Program-made: the position numbers and the translations under genes
Assembly: GCF_024172165.1 (NCBI RefSeq)
Contig: NZ_JAMZEB010000002.1
Coordinates: 7,151,501 to 7,215,500 of the forward strand
DNA: 64,000 nt
Direction: 5' to 3'
Origin: Nonomuraea thailandensis
Lineage (GTDB): Bacteria > Actinomycetota > Actinomycetes > Streptosporangiales > Streptosporangiaceae
Shown here: positions 8,360 through 17,200 of the stretch, one piece after another
Numbering within the stretch: position 1 is the first letter of the stretch
Layout: each line of letters starts with the position of its first letter
The notes under the pieces: generated by a model
What the model was told of the DNA's origin: nothing
Seen by the model: only the letters and a program-made list of their open reading frames with translations
The model's database searches: none

Positions 8360-11300
8360 ATGGGGAACGCGCTCATCGACGGGGATCCGCAGCGGCTCGG
8401 CGGCTACTGGCTGGCCGGCCGGCTCGGAGCGGGCGGCCAGGGGGTCGTGTACGAGGCCTACGACCCGGCCGGGACACGGGTGGCGATCAAGGTGCTGAGC
8501 GGCGACCCGGCCGGGCACCCCGGGCTGCGGGACCGGATGGTGAAGGAGGCGGTCGCGGCGCAGCGGGTGGCCTCGTTCTGCACGGCCAGGGTGCTGGACG
8601 CCGATCTGGAGGGGCCCCGGCCGTACATCGTCAGCGAGTACGTCGAGGGCTCCAGCCTGCGGGCCGCGGGGCGGGTCTTCTGCGGGGACGAGCTGCACCG
8701 GCTGGCCACCGCGATCGCGACGGCACTGACCGCCATCCACGACGCGGGCGTCGTGCACCGCGACCTCAAGCCGGACAACGTGCTGCTCGGCCCGGACGGT
8801 CCCCGGGTGATCGACTTCGGGATCGCGCGGACGCTGGAGATGTCGCTGACCTCGACCGGCGTGGTGACCGGCACGCCGGGATACATGGCTCCGGAGGTGT
8901 TCTCCGGGGAGCGGGCGGGGCCGGCCGCCGACGTGTTCGCCTGGGGTGCGGTCGTCTGGTTCGCCGCCACGGGGCGGGACCCGTTCGCCGGGGAGGCGCT
9001 CGGGGCGGTCATGCACCGGGTGTTGTCGCACGAGCCCGATCTGTCGGTGCTGCCGGAGTCGTTGCGCGGCCCGGTGCGGGCGGCGCTGGCCAAGGAGCCC
9101 GGGCAGCGGCCGTCGGCGCGTGAGCTGCTGCTCGGCCTGATCAGCGGCGACGGCAGCCTGGACCAGCCGCGCCCGGCGGGCGGCACCGGCACCCTGGACA
9201 CACCGCGGCTGAACGGCGGTGGGGCCTGTCCGGACACGCCGCGGCTGCTCGCGCTGGGGGCCGACGGGGGCCGGCGGGTCGGCGCGCCGGCCGATGATCC
9301 CGCGCTCGGGGTGCTGGCCGAGGACGCGTACGCGCTGCTCGCGCCCGAGGACAAGGAGCTGGTGCCGGAGCTGTTCCTGCGGCTGGTCACGGTGAGCGAC
9401 GAGGGCGAGCTGGCGTTGCGCCGGCCGCGCAGGGCCGAGCTGCCCGACGGGGTGGAGCGGGTCCTGGCCGCGTTCGCGTACCTGGTGTCCGACGGCGATC
9501 CGGTACGGCTGCTGCGCCCCGCCCTGCCCCTGGCCTGGCCCCGGCTGCGCACCTGGATCGAGGCCGACCGCGACGGGCTGGCCGTGCACCGCCGGATCAG
9601 CACGGCCGCCGGCCGCTGGACGCAGCACGGCCGCAGGGACACCGACCTGTTCTCCGGCAGCACCCTGGACGACGCGCTGAGCTGGGCCGCCGCCGGTCGG
9701 CGCAACATCACGCTGACCCCGGCCGAGCGGGACTTCCTGGCGGCCGGAGCCGCGCTGACCCGGCGCCGCTCCCGCCGTACCCGGCTGGCCGCCGTGGGGC
9801 TGGCCGTGCTGCTGGTGCTGGCCCTGGCGGCGGGCGGGCTCGCCGTCCGGCAGAACGACACTCTGGCCGAGCAGAGCGCCACCCTGTCGCAGCAGCGCGA
9901 CGCCGCCGAGTCGGCCCGGCTGGCGACGGCGGCCGACGCCGTGCGTGGCCAGGACCCCGTGCTCGGCATGCTGCTCAGCGCCGCGGCAGGCCGGCTGTGG
10001 CCCACCGACGAGGCCAGGTCCAGCCTGGTCGCCTCGGCGGCGGACCCGGCGACCGCGGTCTTCCACGACCCGGCCACCGGCCCCGACGTGGTGCGCACGC
10101 TGACCTCCGACGGCCGCTCGCTGATCAGCGCCGGCCAGGGCGGGGTCAGGGTGTGGGACGTGGCCACGGGGCGGCGCACCGGCGGCTTCACCGGCCTACC
10201 CGTCAGGCAGCTCCGCCAGGTCGCGGCCAGCGAGGACGGGCGGCTGGTGGCCGTCGCCGACGACCAGGGCGTCGGCGTCTGGGACGTGGCCACGGGGCGT
10301 GCCGTCGGCAAGCGGCTGGACGCCCCCGAGGAGGTGGATCTGACGGTCCGCTTCAGCGGGGGGCGGCTGCTGGTGACGATCGGGCAGGGCGTGTACGTCT
10401 ACGACTGGCGCAGCGGGCGGTCGGCCACGCTGCCCACGATGTTCGGGGTCGCCGTGCATCCGGGCGGCGGTTACGCCGTGGCCGGGCGCACGGCCTGGAC
10501 GCTGCCGTCGGGCGAGGAACGGGCGGGCTTCCGCGGCGTCTGCTCCGACTGCCGGAGCGTCCCCGCCTTCAGCCGGGACGGCAGGCGCCTGGCCGTCAGC
10601 GACGACGGCGGGCTGACCGTGTACGACACGCGGACCCGCGAGGAGATCGACCGGATCGCCGGCTGGGAGATCGGCGCGGTGCCCGTCTTCAGCCCGGACG
10701 GCGGCCTGATCGCGGGCGTCGGGGAGCGGATCACCGTCTGGCGGCCGGGCGCCCACGAGCCGCTGCTGCTCAGCCGCGATCCGGACGACCGGCCGAGCGC
10801 CGCCGCGTTCGGCCCTGACGGCCTGCGCTACCTGAGCGAGGACGCCGTCGTCACGCTGAAGCAGGCCCCGCCCGCCGGGCAGGAGCTGGACGCGGTCCGG
10901 CTGGGGAACGGCGGCCGCTCCGTGATCACGCATGTGGTGGGCTCCACCGAGGTCGTGCTGAACGGCCGGAGCAGGGAGGCCGGCGACTTCGAGGCGTACG
11001 ACGCGGAGTTCACCTTCAGCCACGACGGCCGCATGCTGGCCGTCAGGAAGGCCGAGAGCGTCTCGGTCCGCGACACCGCCACCTGGCGTGAGCTGGCCGA
11101 GCTCCGGCCCGGCTTCGCCGGCGGCGAGCCCGGCGAGGCCCTGCCGACGCCCAAGGGCCTCTGGACGGCCGGCGCGAAGACGTTCACGTTCTGGGCGCTG
11201 CCCGGCGGCCGGCGGCTCAAGCAGGTGCCCAGGCCGCGCCTGCTCGGCTGGGCCGCCGACGCCGAGGGGCGGCTCGCCGGGCTGGACGCGGACCGGCTGC

Positions 11301-11797
11301 GCGTGGTGGACCTGGAGACCGGCGAGCCGATCGGAGCGCCGATGGCCCTGCCCGCGCAGCCGCAGAACGTCTGGTTCAGCGCCGACCTGAGGCGGGTCGC
11401 GGTGAACTTCTCCGGCAGGGCCGGTGTCTGGGACACCGCCACCGGCGCGCAGATCGGCGGCTGGCTGCGGGTGGAGGGCGCGGCGTGGGACGGGGCGTTC
11501 TCCCCCGACGGGCGGCTGTTCGCGTACGCCTCGCAGGACAACACGCTCAGCCTCTGGGACGTGCGGCAGGGGCGGCGCATCGGGCCGGTGGTCGGGCTCT
11601 TCGACAGCGCCAGGTCGCTCGCCTTCACCGCCGACTCCGCCGAGCTGCTGGCCATCGGCAGGGGCGGGCTGCCGACCAGGCTGCCGACGGCCGTCGAGCG
11701 GCTGGCCGCGGCGGCGTGCGCGCGGGCGGGCCGCGGCCTCACGCAGGAGGAGTGGCGCCGTTACCTGCCCGATCGGCCCTTCGAGCAGAGCTGTTAG
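8360..11797 (+). CDS. Membrane Ser/Thr protein kinase fused to STAND-like linker and WD40 repeats
   Basis: A 1145-residue protein. Residues about 14-270 form a complete kinase domain: Gly loop near GRLGAGGQGVVY, Lys44, HRDLKPDN at 133-140, DFG at 152-154 and GYMAPEVF at about 174. Residues about 310-470 resemble the helical segment that follows the NTPase core in actinobacterial STAND-WD40 proteins (WPRLRTWIEADRDGLAVHRR, LTPAERDFLAAG). No P-loop lies between. A transmembrane helix spans about 474-497, and WD40-like repeats (VWDVATGR, LWDVRQGR) fill the rest, so the propeller should face outside. The ATG at 8360 is chosen because no better ribosome site is seen; a TTG at 8333 is possible. It overlaps the converging downstream gene by 4 bases. 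Confidence 0.85.
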   Translation: MGNALIDGDPQRLGGYWLAGRLGAGGQGVVYEAYDPAGTRVAIKVLSGDPAGHPGLRDRMVKEAVAAQRVASFCTARVLDADLEGPRPYIVSEYVEGSSLRAAGRVFCGDELHRLATAIATALTAIHDAGVVHRDLKPDNVLLGPDGPRVIDFGIARTLEMSLTSTGVVTGTPGYMAPEVFSGERAGPAADVFAWGAVVWFAATGRDPFAGEALGAVMHRVLSHEPDLSVLPESLRGPVRAALAKEPGQRPSARELLLGLISGDGSLDQPRPAGGTGTLDTPRLNGGGACPDTPRLLALGADGGRRVGAPADDPALGVLAEDAYALLAPEDKELVPELFLRLVTVSDEGELALRRPRRAELPDGVERVLAAFAYLVSDGDPVRLLRPALPLAWPRLRTWIEADRDGLAVHRRISTAAGRWTQHGRRDTDLFSGSTLDDALSWAAAGRRNITLTPAERDFLAAGAALTRRRSRRTRLAAVGLAVLLVLALAAGGLAVRQNDTLAEQSATLSQQRDAAESARLATAADAVRGQDPVLGMLLSAAAGRLWPTDEARSSLVASAADPATAVFHDPATGPDVVRTLTSDGRSLISAGQGGVRVWDVATGRRTGGFTGLPVRQLRQVAASEDGRLVAVADDQGVGVWDVATGRAVGKRLDAPEEVDLTVRFSGGRLLVTIGQGVYVYDWRSGRSATLPTMFGVAVHPGGGYAVAGRTAWTLPSGEERAGFRGVCSDCRSVPAFSRDGRRLAVSDDGGLTVYDTRTREEIDRIAGWEIGAVPVFSPDGGLIAGVGERITVWRPGAHEPLLLSRDPDDRPSAAAFGPDGLRYLSEDAVVTLKQAPPAGQELDAVRLGNGGRSVITHVVGSTEVVLNGRSREAGDFEAYDAEFTFSHDGRMLAVRKAESVSVRDTATWRELAELRPGFAGGEPGEALPTPKGLWTAGAKTFTFWALPGGRRLKQVPRPRLLGWAADAEGRLAGLDADRLRVVDLETGEPIGAPMALPAQPQNVWFSADLRRVAVNFSGRAGVWDTATGAQIGGWLRVEGAAWDGAFSPDGRLFAYASQDNTLSLWDVRQGRRIGPVVGLFDSARSLAFTADSAELLAIGRGGLPTRLPTAVERLAAAACARAGRGLTQEEWRRYLPDRPFEQSC

Positions 11798-12456
11798 GCG
11801 TGGTCGAGGTGGGCCTCCTGCCCGCCCCGCACGCCGCGCCGCCGCTCGTCGAGACCGCCGGGCCTGCCCCGGCCCAGCAGCAGCGTGCCCAGCCAGATCA
11901 CGGCCATGCCCAGCGCGACCAGGGCCGAGCCCCTGCCCTCCGCGAACGTGGCCACCGCCAGGAGCACCACTCCCCCTGCGGTGACGGCGGCGCTGACGGG
12001 CGTGACGCGGCCCAGCACGGCCAGGACGATCGCCTGCGCGAGCACCGCGGCGTAGAAGAGCTGCGCCCCCGCGCCGTACACGACGGGCTCGACCCCGGGG
12101 TATCCCTTGACGTCGTCCAGCAGGCCGCGCAGAGCCTCGCCGTCCGCCGCGGCGAACCCGGTGTACAGGTCGATGACGAGCTGGAAGAGGTTGGCCCCCA
12201 CGCCGAACAGCGCCAGGCCCGTCACCGCCTCCACCGCGACCCGCCGGCCGCCTGTCACCGGCCCCGCCAGGCCGCGCATGGCCAGCGTCATCAGGCCGAA
12301 CATCGCGAAAGCCACCAGCCAGACCAGGTGCGCGGCCGTCCACCAGGGCCCCGGTTCGAGGCCGCCGTGGATGGGACGCATCAGGAACCAGCCGGCCAGC
12401 AGGGCGGCCGGTCCGGCGGTGAAGGAGATCTGGGCCAGGCGGTTCGCGGGGTTCAT
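11794..12456 (-). CDS. Multi-pass membrane protein of unknown function
   Basis: A 220-residue protein with about six hydrophobic helices, for example LVWLVAFAMFGLMTLAM and AVTAGGVVLLAVATF. The charged, Arg-rich C-terminus is probably cytoplasmic. It resembles DUF-type small actinobacterial membrane proteins such as the DUF4386 type, but I cannot name a function. ATG 12456 is taken as start; a GTG three codons earlier is possible. Its stop overlaps the converging kinase gene. A strong hairpin separates it from the permease gene upstream on the same strand, so it is probably a separate transcript. Confidence 0.65.
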   Translation of the reverse strand: MNPANRLAQISFTAGPAALLAGWFLMRPIHGGLEPGPWWTAAHLVWLVAFAMFGLMTLAMRGLAGPVTGGRRVAVEAVTGLALFGVGANLFQLVIDLYTGFAAADGEALRGLLDDVKGYPGVEPVVYGAGAQLFYAAVLAQAIVLAVLGRVTPVSAAVTAGGVVLLAVATFAEGRGSALVALGMAVIWLGTLLLGRGRPGGLDERRRGVRGGQEAHLDHA

Positions 12457-12493
12457 GCCTGCCACGATGCCTTCCGGCGGCCGGCCGGCTCAT

Positions 12494-12544
12494 CCGTGAT
12501 CGTCCCTGATTTCCCCCTGGATCGGGGATCAGGGACGATCACGG
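12494..12544 (-). terminator. Hairpin terminator after the anion permease gene
   Basis: A perfect 17-base inverted repeat: arm CCGTGATCGTCCCTGAT at 12494-12510 and its exact complement at 12528-12544. Extra TCCCC/GGGGA pairing (12512-12516 with 12524-12528) is possible inside the 17-base loop. It starts 4 bases after the permease stop codon. There is no clear T-run, as is common in actinobacteria. Confidence 0.75.
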
Positions 12545-12547
12545 GTC

Positions 12548-13834
12548 TCAGAGGAAATACCGCATCCAGACGTACAGCCAGGCCAGCACCGTGCTGAAGG
12601 CGGTGACGACGATCCCGTACCGGGTGAACTGCCAGAAGCTGATCTTGTGCCCGTTGCGGGCGGCGATGCCGAGGGCCACCACGTTGGCGCTGGCCGCGAC
12701 CGCGGTGCCGTTCCCGCCGAAGTCGGCGCCCAGGGCGAAGGCCCACCACAGCGCCTGGCCGATCTGCGGGTCGGGGGCCGCGGCGACCACGCCCTCGACG
12801 ATGGGGGCGGTCGTGGCGACGTACGGGATGTTGTCGAAGAAGGCGCCCAGCACGCCCGAGCCGAACAGCAGCGCCGTCGCGGCCAGGAAGTAGTCGTTGC
12901 CCAGCGTGTCCAGCGCCCACGTGCCGATCGCCGCGATCACGCCGGTGTGCACCAGGCCCGCGACCATGACGAACAGCCCCATGAAGAAGACGAGCGTCGG
13001 CCACTCGACCTCGTGCAGCACCTCGGAGACGTTCGCGCGGGAGACCAGCAGCATCACGCCCGCGCCCACCAGCGCCACGATCGACGGCTCGATGTGCACC
13101 ACCGCGTGCAGCCCGAACCCGGCCACGACCGCGGCCAGCACCACCAGGCAGCGCACGAGCAGCCGCGGGTCGGTGATCGCCCGCCGCTCCTGCAGCGCCA
13201 TCACCTCGGCCACGCGGTCGGCGTTGTACTGGAACGAGCTCGCGAACAACCACCGCGCCGCCAGCACGAAGACGGCGAAGATGACCACCACGATCGGCGC
13301 CATGTGCATCAGGAAGTCGTTGAAGGTCAGGCCCGCGCGGCTGCCGATGATGATGTTGGGCGGGTCGCCGATGAGGGTGGCCGCGCCGCCGATGTTCGAG
13401 GCGAGGACCTCCGCGATCAGGTACGGCTGCGCGGCGATCCGCAGCCGGTTGCACACCACGATGGTGACCGGCGCGACCAGCATGATCGTGGTGACGTTGT
13501 CGAGGAACGGCGAGGCGATGGCGGTGATGGCCATCAGCATCACCATCAGCCGGTACGGGCGGCCCTTGGACTTCTTGGCGGCCCAGATGGCGAGATAGTC
13601 GAAGACGCCCGTCTGCTTGATGACGCCGACGATGATCATCATGCCGAGCAGCAGGAAGATGACGTTCCAGTCGATGCCCTCGTGCTCCGAGAAGAACACC
13701 TCGGCGCCGGGGATGAGGCCGAGCACGGCCATCAGCCCGGCGGCGATCAGCACCACCTTGACCTTGTTGGCCTTCTCCGTCGCGATGAAGTAGAAGGCCA
13801 CCAGGAAGATCGCCAGTGCGGCGAAGGCGCTCAT
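12548..13834 (-). CDS. SLC13/ArsB/NhaD-type anion or ion permease
   Basis: A 428-residue ion-transporter-superfamily permease with about 11-12 membrane helices in two inverted halves. The signature loops are SPFLDNVTTIMLVAP, followed by GGAATLIGDPPNIIIG, and in the second half GAFFDNIPYVATTAP and FALGADFGGNGTAVAASANV. These match the ArsB/NhaD/SLC13 group (arsenite, sodium/proton, sulfate or dicarboxylate transport); sequence alone does not pick the ion. ATG 13834 begins at the first helix (MSAFAALAIFLVAF). It has a poor ribosome site and its ATGA overlaps the stop of a 24-codon leader ORF, so translation is probably coupled. It lies downstream of a CBS-domain gene and near the formate dehydrogenase island. 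Confidence 0.85.
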   Translation of the reverse strand: MSAFAALAIFLVAFYFIATEKANKVKVVLIAAGLMAVLGLIPGAEVFFSEHEGIDWNVIFLLLGMMIIVGVIKQTGVFDYLAIWAAKKSKGRPYRLMVMLMAITAIASPFLDNVTTIMLVAPVTIVVCNRLRIAAQPYLIAEVLASNIGGAATLIGDPPNIIIGSRAGLTFNDFLMHMAPIVVVIFAVFVLAARWLFASSFQYNADRVAEVMALQERRAITDPRLLVRCLVVLAAVVAGFGLHAVVHIEPSIVALVGAGVMLLVSRANVSEVLHEVEWPTLVFFMGLFVMVAGLVHTGVIAAIGTWALDTLGNDYFLAATALLFGSGVLGAFFDNIPYVATTAPIVEGVVAAAPDPQIGQALWWAFALGADFGGNGTAVAASANVVALGIAARNGHKISFWQFTRYGIVVTAFSTVLAWLYVWMRYFL

Positions 13835-13905
13835 CCCGCCTGCCCCGGCGGCCCGGACCGGTCCACCGCGCGGGATGAGTGCAGGGCGGGACAACAGCGG
13901 ATCAT
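13831..13905 (-). CDS. 24-residue leader ORF with adjacent Cys codons
   Basis: A short ORF starting MIRCCPALHSSRAVD. It has a GGAGGT ribosome site (13910-13915) 4 bases before its ATG, and its TGA overlaps the permease ATG. Residues 4 and 5 are both Cys, each encoded by TGT, an uncommon choice in this GC-rich sequence. Small upstream ORFs with runs of Cys codons act in cysteine-responsive control in mycobacteria. By analogy this may be a leader that tunes permease translation. Expression is not proven, and it could be chance. Confidence 0.45.
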   Translation of the reverse strand: MIRCCPALHSSRAVDRSGPPGQAG

Positions 13906-13979
13906 GGTGACCTCCGTCAGTCGGGCATGCTTCGGCCCGGGCAGGCATGGGGAGCCCGCCCGGTTGATCGGGAAAGGGG

Positions 13980-14438
13980 TCAGTCGTCCTGGCCGGAGAG
14001 CGCCAGGCAGGTCAGCAGCCGCTCCAGGGTGATCGCCCCGGCGAGCACGCCGTCACGGCCGACGACCGCGACGATCGGGCTGCGCAGCCTGGCCATCAGG
14101 GCGGCCACTTCGAGCAGGGTCGCGTCGAGCGGCACGGTCGCCGGCGTGGCGGGCCTGCCCGGCAGGCAGTCGCCCACCGTCAGGTCGCCCAGCTCGCCCC
14201 AGAACAGGTCGGCGTGCGCCTCGTCGATCGTCCGGCAGAGCGCCGGGTCCTCCTGGTACGCCCCCGGCACCGCCAGCCGCAGCACCTGCGTCCCCGGCAG
14301 CACGGCCGACGGCCGGCCCTTGCCGTCCACGACGATCAGGCCGGGCATCCGGCCCAGCGCCATGATCCGCACGGCCTTGGTGACGGGGTCGTGCGTCGTC
14401 ACGGTCGGCAGGTTCACGGCGATGTTGCTGGCTTCCAC
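13980..14438 (-). CDS. CBS-domain protein
   Basis: A 152-residue protein made of a pair of CBS-type modules: an N-terminal half with [21 protein letters not shown] and a C-terminal half with [24 protein letters not shown] pairs bind adenine nucleotides and gate transporters or enzymes. The GTG at 14438 has a GGAGGGA ribosome site 7 bases upstream; a longer reading frame exists but lacks such a site and adds low-complexity sequence. The next gene on the strand encodes an anion permease, so control of that permease is plausible but inferred. The upstream region is shared with the divergent sensor kinase gene. Confidence 0.75.
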   Translation of the reverse strand: MEASNIAVNLPTVTTHDPVTKAVRIMALGRMPGLIVVDGKGRPSAVLPGTQVLRLAVPGAYQEDPALCRTIDEAHADLFWGELGDLTVGDCLPGRPATPATVPLDATLLEVAALMARLRSPIVAVVGRDGVLAGAITLERLLTCLALSGQDD

Positions 14439-14603
14439 GTCGCTGTCTCCCTCCGGCTCCCGTCCATCCTGGAGGTGGAGGCGGGCCGGGGGCCATCGGG
14501 TCCGGCACCCATCTGGGCATGGATAGAACATGTAGGGACGTACTTCTTGATGGGGGTCAGACCGCATGGACAATCGCACACCCGGACGACGAGGCTAGAG
14601 GCG
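14439..14603 (+). promoter_or_regulatory. Divergent promoter region between CBS gene and sensor kinase gene
   Basis: 165 bases separate two divergent genes, so both promoters must lie here. A weak inverted repeat, GGGGCCATCGGGTCC near 14488-14503, loosely resembles DevR/DosR-type boxes but has mismatches. No clear -35/-10 pair stands out. Confidence 0.3.
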
Positions 14604-15650
14604 ATGAACGATCGCGCGAAGGGCGGCACGGGGGACGCGCCGCCGGCCGGGACGCGTCGCGCGGGCGCGCCGCGCGGCGCGTCCCGGCCGGCGGCTCAAG
14701 GCCTGTTCCGGCGGCTGTTCGTCATCAACGGCCTGGTGTTCGCGACCGGCACGCTCGTGCTCGCGCTCTCCCCCGCCACCGTCTCCGCCCCGGTCGTGTG
14801 GGCCGAGGTGCCGGTCCTGCTGGTCGGGCTGGCGGTGATGCTGGGCGCCAACGCGCTGCTGCTGCGCCGCAGCCTGGCCCCGCTGGACGCGCTGACGACG
14901 CTGATGCAGCGGGTGGACCTGCTGCGCACCGGCGACCGCCTGTCCGACAGCGGCAACAGCGACCTCACCCACCTGATCGCCACGTTCAACGCCATGCTGG
15001 ACCGGCTGGAGGCCGAGCGCAGCGCCAGCAGCGCCCACGCGCTGGCCGCGCAGGAGGGCGAGCGGCAGCGCATCGCCCGCGAGCTGCACGACGAGATCGG
15101 CCAGAGCCTGACCGTGGTGCTGCTGGGCCTGAAGCGGGTGGTGGACCGCGCGCCGGCCGACCTGAAGGAGGACCTGCACGGCGTGCAGGAGACCGTGCGG
15201 GCCAGCCTCGACGAGGTGCGCCAGGTCGCCCGCCGCCTGCGCCCCGGCGTGCTGGAGGACCTCGGCCTGCACAGCGCCCTCAGCGCCCTGACCACGGACG
15301 TCTCCAGGATGAGCGGCGTCCCGGTGACCCGCCACCTGCAGCCCGACCACCCGGCCCTGGGCCCGGACGTCGAGCTCGTCCTGTACCGGATCGCGCAGGA
15401 GAGCCTGACCAACATCGCCAGGCACGCCCGGGCCACCCGCGCCGAGCTGTCACTCGCGGTCGAGGACGGCCGTCTGGTGCTGCGCATCACCGACGACGGC
15501 CGGGGCGGCGTCGTCCAGGAGGGCGCCGGCATCCGCGGCATGCGCGAGCGCGCCCTGCTCATCGGCGCCCGCCTGACCGTCGACTCCCCGCCGGGCCAGG
15601 GCACCCGCGTCAGCCTCGTCATTCCTCCGGACCGAAGGACGGCCCCGTGA
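14604..15650 (+). CDS. NarL-type sensor histidine kinase
   Basis: A 348-residue two-component sensor. After a basic N-terminus come two membrane helices (LFVINGLVFATGTLVLAL and VPVLLVGLAVMLGANALLL), then a HAMP-like linker. A HisKA_3 dimerisation helix carries the phospho-acceptor His in RIARELHDEIGQSL. The HATPase_c domain shows the N box (ESLTNIARHA) and G boxes (DDGRGG, GIRGMRERA). There is little extracytoplasmic sequence, so it probably senses within the membrane or cytoplasm. The downstream response regulator gene overlaps by GTGA. The pair converges head-to-head on the formate dehydrogenase genes and may regulate redox or respiratory genes; the signal is unknown. Confidence 0.9.
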   Translation: MNDRAKGGTGDAPPAGTRRAGAPRGASRPAAQGLFRRLFVINGLVFATGTLVLALSPATVSAPVVWAEVPVLLVGLAVMLGANALLLRRSLAPLDALTTLMQRVDLLRTGDRLSDSGNSDLTHLIATFNAMLDRLEAERSASSAHALAAQEGERQRIARELHDEIGQSLTVVLLGLKRVVDRAPADLKEDLHGVQETVRASLDEVRQVARRLRPGVLEDLGLHSALSALTTDVSRMSGVPVTRHLQPDHPALGPDVELVLYRIAQESLTNIARHARATRAELSLAVEDGRLVLRITDDGRGGVVQEGAGIRGMRERALLIGARLTVDSPPGQGTRVSLVIPPDRRTAP

Positions 15651-16297
15651 ACAAGACCCGGATCCTGCTGGCCGACGACCACGCGCTGGTCCGCCGGGGC
15701 CTGCGGCTGATCCTCGACGCCGAGCCCGACCTGGAGGTGGTCGCCGAGGCCGCCGACGGCGCGCAGGCCGTGGCCGCGGCCTCGGAGGAGAACGTCGACC
15801 TGGCCATCCTCGACATCGCGATGCCCCGCATGACCGGCCTCCAGGCGGCCAGGGAGATCTCCAGGCGGGCACCCGGCATCCGCATCCTGATCCTGTCGAT
15901 GTACGACAACGAGCAGTACTTCTTCGAGTCGCTCAAGGTCGGCGCGTCCGGCTACGTGCTCAAGTCGGTCGCCGACCAGGACCTGCTGGAGGCGTGCCGG
16001 GCCACCATGCGCGGCGAGCCGTTCCTCTACCCGGGCGCGGTCACCGCGCTCATCCGCGACTACCTGCAGCGGGACCGGGAGGGCGAGCGCATGCCCGAGA
16101 GCATCCTGACGCCGCGGGAGGAGGAGATCGTCAAGCTGATCGCGGAGGGCAACTCGGCGAAGGAGATCGCCGAGACGCTGGTCATCAGCGTCAAGACGGT
16201 CGATCGGCACCGGGCGAACATCCTGCAGAAGCTCGGCATGCGCGACCGCCTGGAGCTGACCCGGTACGCCATCCGCGCCGGCCTGGTCGAGCCCTGA
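15647..16297 (+). CDS. NarL/LuxR-family response regulator
   Basis: A 216-residue regulator. The N-terminal receiver domain has the acidic pair in LLADDHALVRRG, the phospho-acceptor Asp in LAILDIAMPRMTG and the conserved Lys in GYVLKSV. The C-terminal LuxR helix-turn-helix is LTPREEEIVKLIAEGNSAKE through VISVKTVDRHRANI. The GTG start overlaps the kinase stop, and GAAGGAC upstream can serve as ribosome site. It is the cognate partner of the preceding kinase. The gene ends directly against the converging NrfD-type gene, with no room for a separate terminator. Confidence 0.92.
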   Translation: MNKTRILLADDHALVRRGLRLILDAEPDLEVVAEAADGAQAVAAASEENVDLAILDIAMPRMTGLQAAREISRRAPGIRILILSMYDNEQYFFESLKVGASGYVLKSVADQDLLEACRATMRGEPFLYPGAVTALIRDYLQRDREGERMPESILTPREEEIVKLIAEGNSAKEIAETLVISVKTVDRHRANILQKLGMRDRLELTRYAIRAGLVEP

Positions 16298-17200
16298 TCA
16301 CACCTGGACGCTGAAGATGATCGCCGCCCGCAGGGCCAGCACCCCGGCCAGCACCAGCAGCGGCAGCACCACCGAGTACCGCATCGCCACCGCCGGGCCG
16401 GCCGACAGGCGCTCGGTGGCCAGCCCGTACAGGCCGGGGAGCAGCCCGGCCAGGACCACCGCCCACAGCAGCAGCCAGGGCGGGCCGAACACGATCTCCT
16501 GCGTGCCCGCGGCGATCAGCGTCACCGCGAACACCACGATCAGCGCCAGCTCCAGCAGCGAGTACAGCCGCTCCGATACCGACAGCATGGGCACGCTCGG
16601 CCGCGCCTCCGGCCGGTAGCGGGCCAGGAGCAGCATCAGGGCCGCCGACCCCGCCAGCCCGGAGGCCAGGAAGAGCCCGCCCAGCGCGAACGTGTCGCTC
16701 CACACCGGCTGGTTCGACACCGACAGCAGCACGCCCGTGTACCCGGCGATGAACAGCCCGACCAGCGATCCGGCCACGTTGAACACCCGGCCGTCCAGCC
16801 GCGTGACGAGCGGCAGCCGGAGCTTGCCGTCCCGCACGAGCGCCGCGGCGAACGACACCGTGGTCACCGCTCCGAACACGACCAGCGCCCACGACCCGAT
16901 CGACATCGGCGACCAGTACTTGAAGTTCAGCCCCGGGTGGCCGGGCGTGGTGTTGACCAGCATGTGCCAGAACCGCAGCGGCTGCCCGAGATCCAGCGCC
17001 AGCAGCAGCGGCGCGACGAGCATCGGCGGGAAGGCGATGTAGTAGCCGATCCTGGCCATCGGCTCGTCGCCGGGCGCGTCGCGCAGCCTGAGCAGGGTGG
17101 CCAGCACGTACGAGCCGCCGGACAGGCCCGCCAGGACGAAGTAGAACAGGATGTACCACAGCCAGTCCGGCGGCCCGGCGAAGTGCTGCACCTCATCCAT
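16298..17200 (-). CDS. NrfD/PsrC-type membrane subunit of formate dehydrogenase
   Basis: A 300-residue integral membrane protein with about eight or nine helices and no haem-binding cytochrome b pattern. Features such as WLWYILFYFVLAGLSGGSYV and RFWHMLVNTTPGHPGLNFKYWSPM mark the NrfD/PsrC quinone-reactive family rather than the cytochrome b556 gamma subunit of the E. coli enzyme. It should pass electrons from the iron-sulfur beta subunit to the menaquinone pool. It overlaps the beta-subunit gene by 8 bases and is the last gene of the formate dehydrogenase operon. Confidence 0.87.
   Translation of the reverse strand: MDEVQHFAGPPDWLWYILFYFVLAGLSGGSYVLATLLRLRDAPGDEPMARIGYYIAFPPMLVAPLLLALDLGQPLRFWHMLVNTTPGHPGLNFKYWSPMSIGSWALVVFGAVTTVSFAAALVRDGKLRLPLVTRLDGRVFNVAGSLVGLFIAGYTGVLLSVSNQPVWSDTFALGGLFLASGLAGSAALMLLLARYRPEARPSVPMLSVSERLYSLLELALIVVFAVTLIAAGTQEIVFGPPWLLLWAVVLAGLLPGLYGLATERLSAGPAVAMRYSVVLPLLVLAGVLALRAAIIFSVQV

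Noticed and set aside
12484-12548. Mobile element end or attachment site at the 17-base inverted repeat
   Set aside because: It sits directly after a stop codon with a short loop and no transposase or direct repeats; a terminator explains it better.
14488-14503. A firm DevR/DosR box
   Set aside because: The arms mismatch the consensus at several positions; kept only as a weak candidate.
14439-14579. N-terminal extension of the CBS protein
   Set aside because: A strong ribosome site precedes GTG 14438, and the extra residues are irregular and overlap the divergent promoter region.
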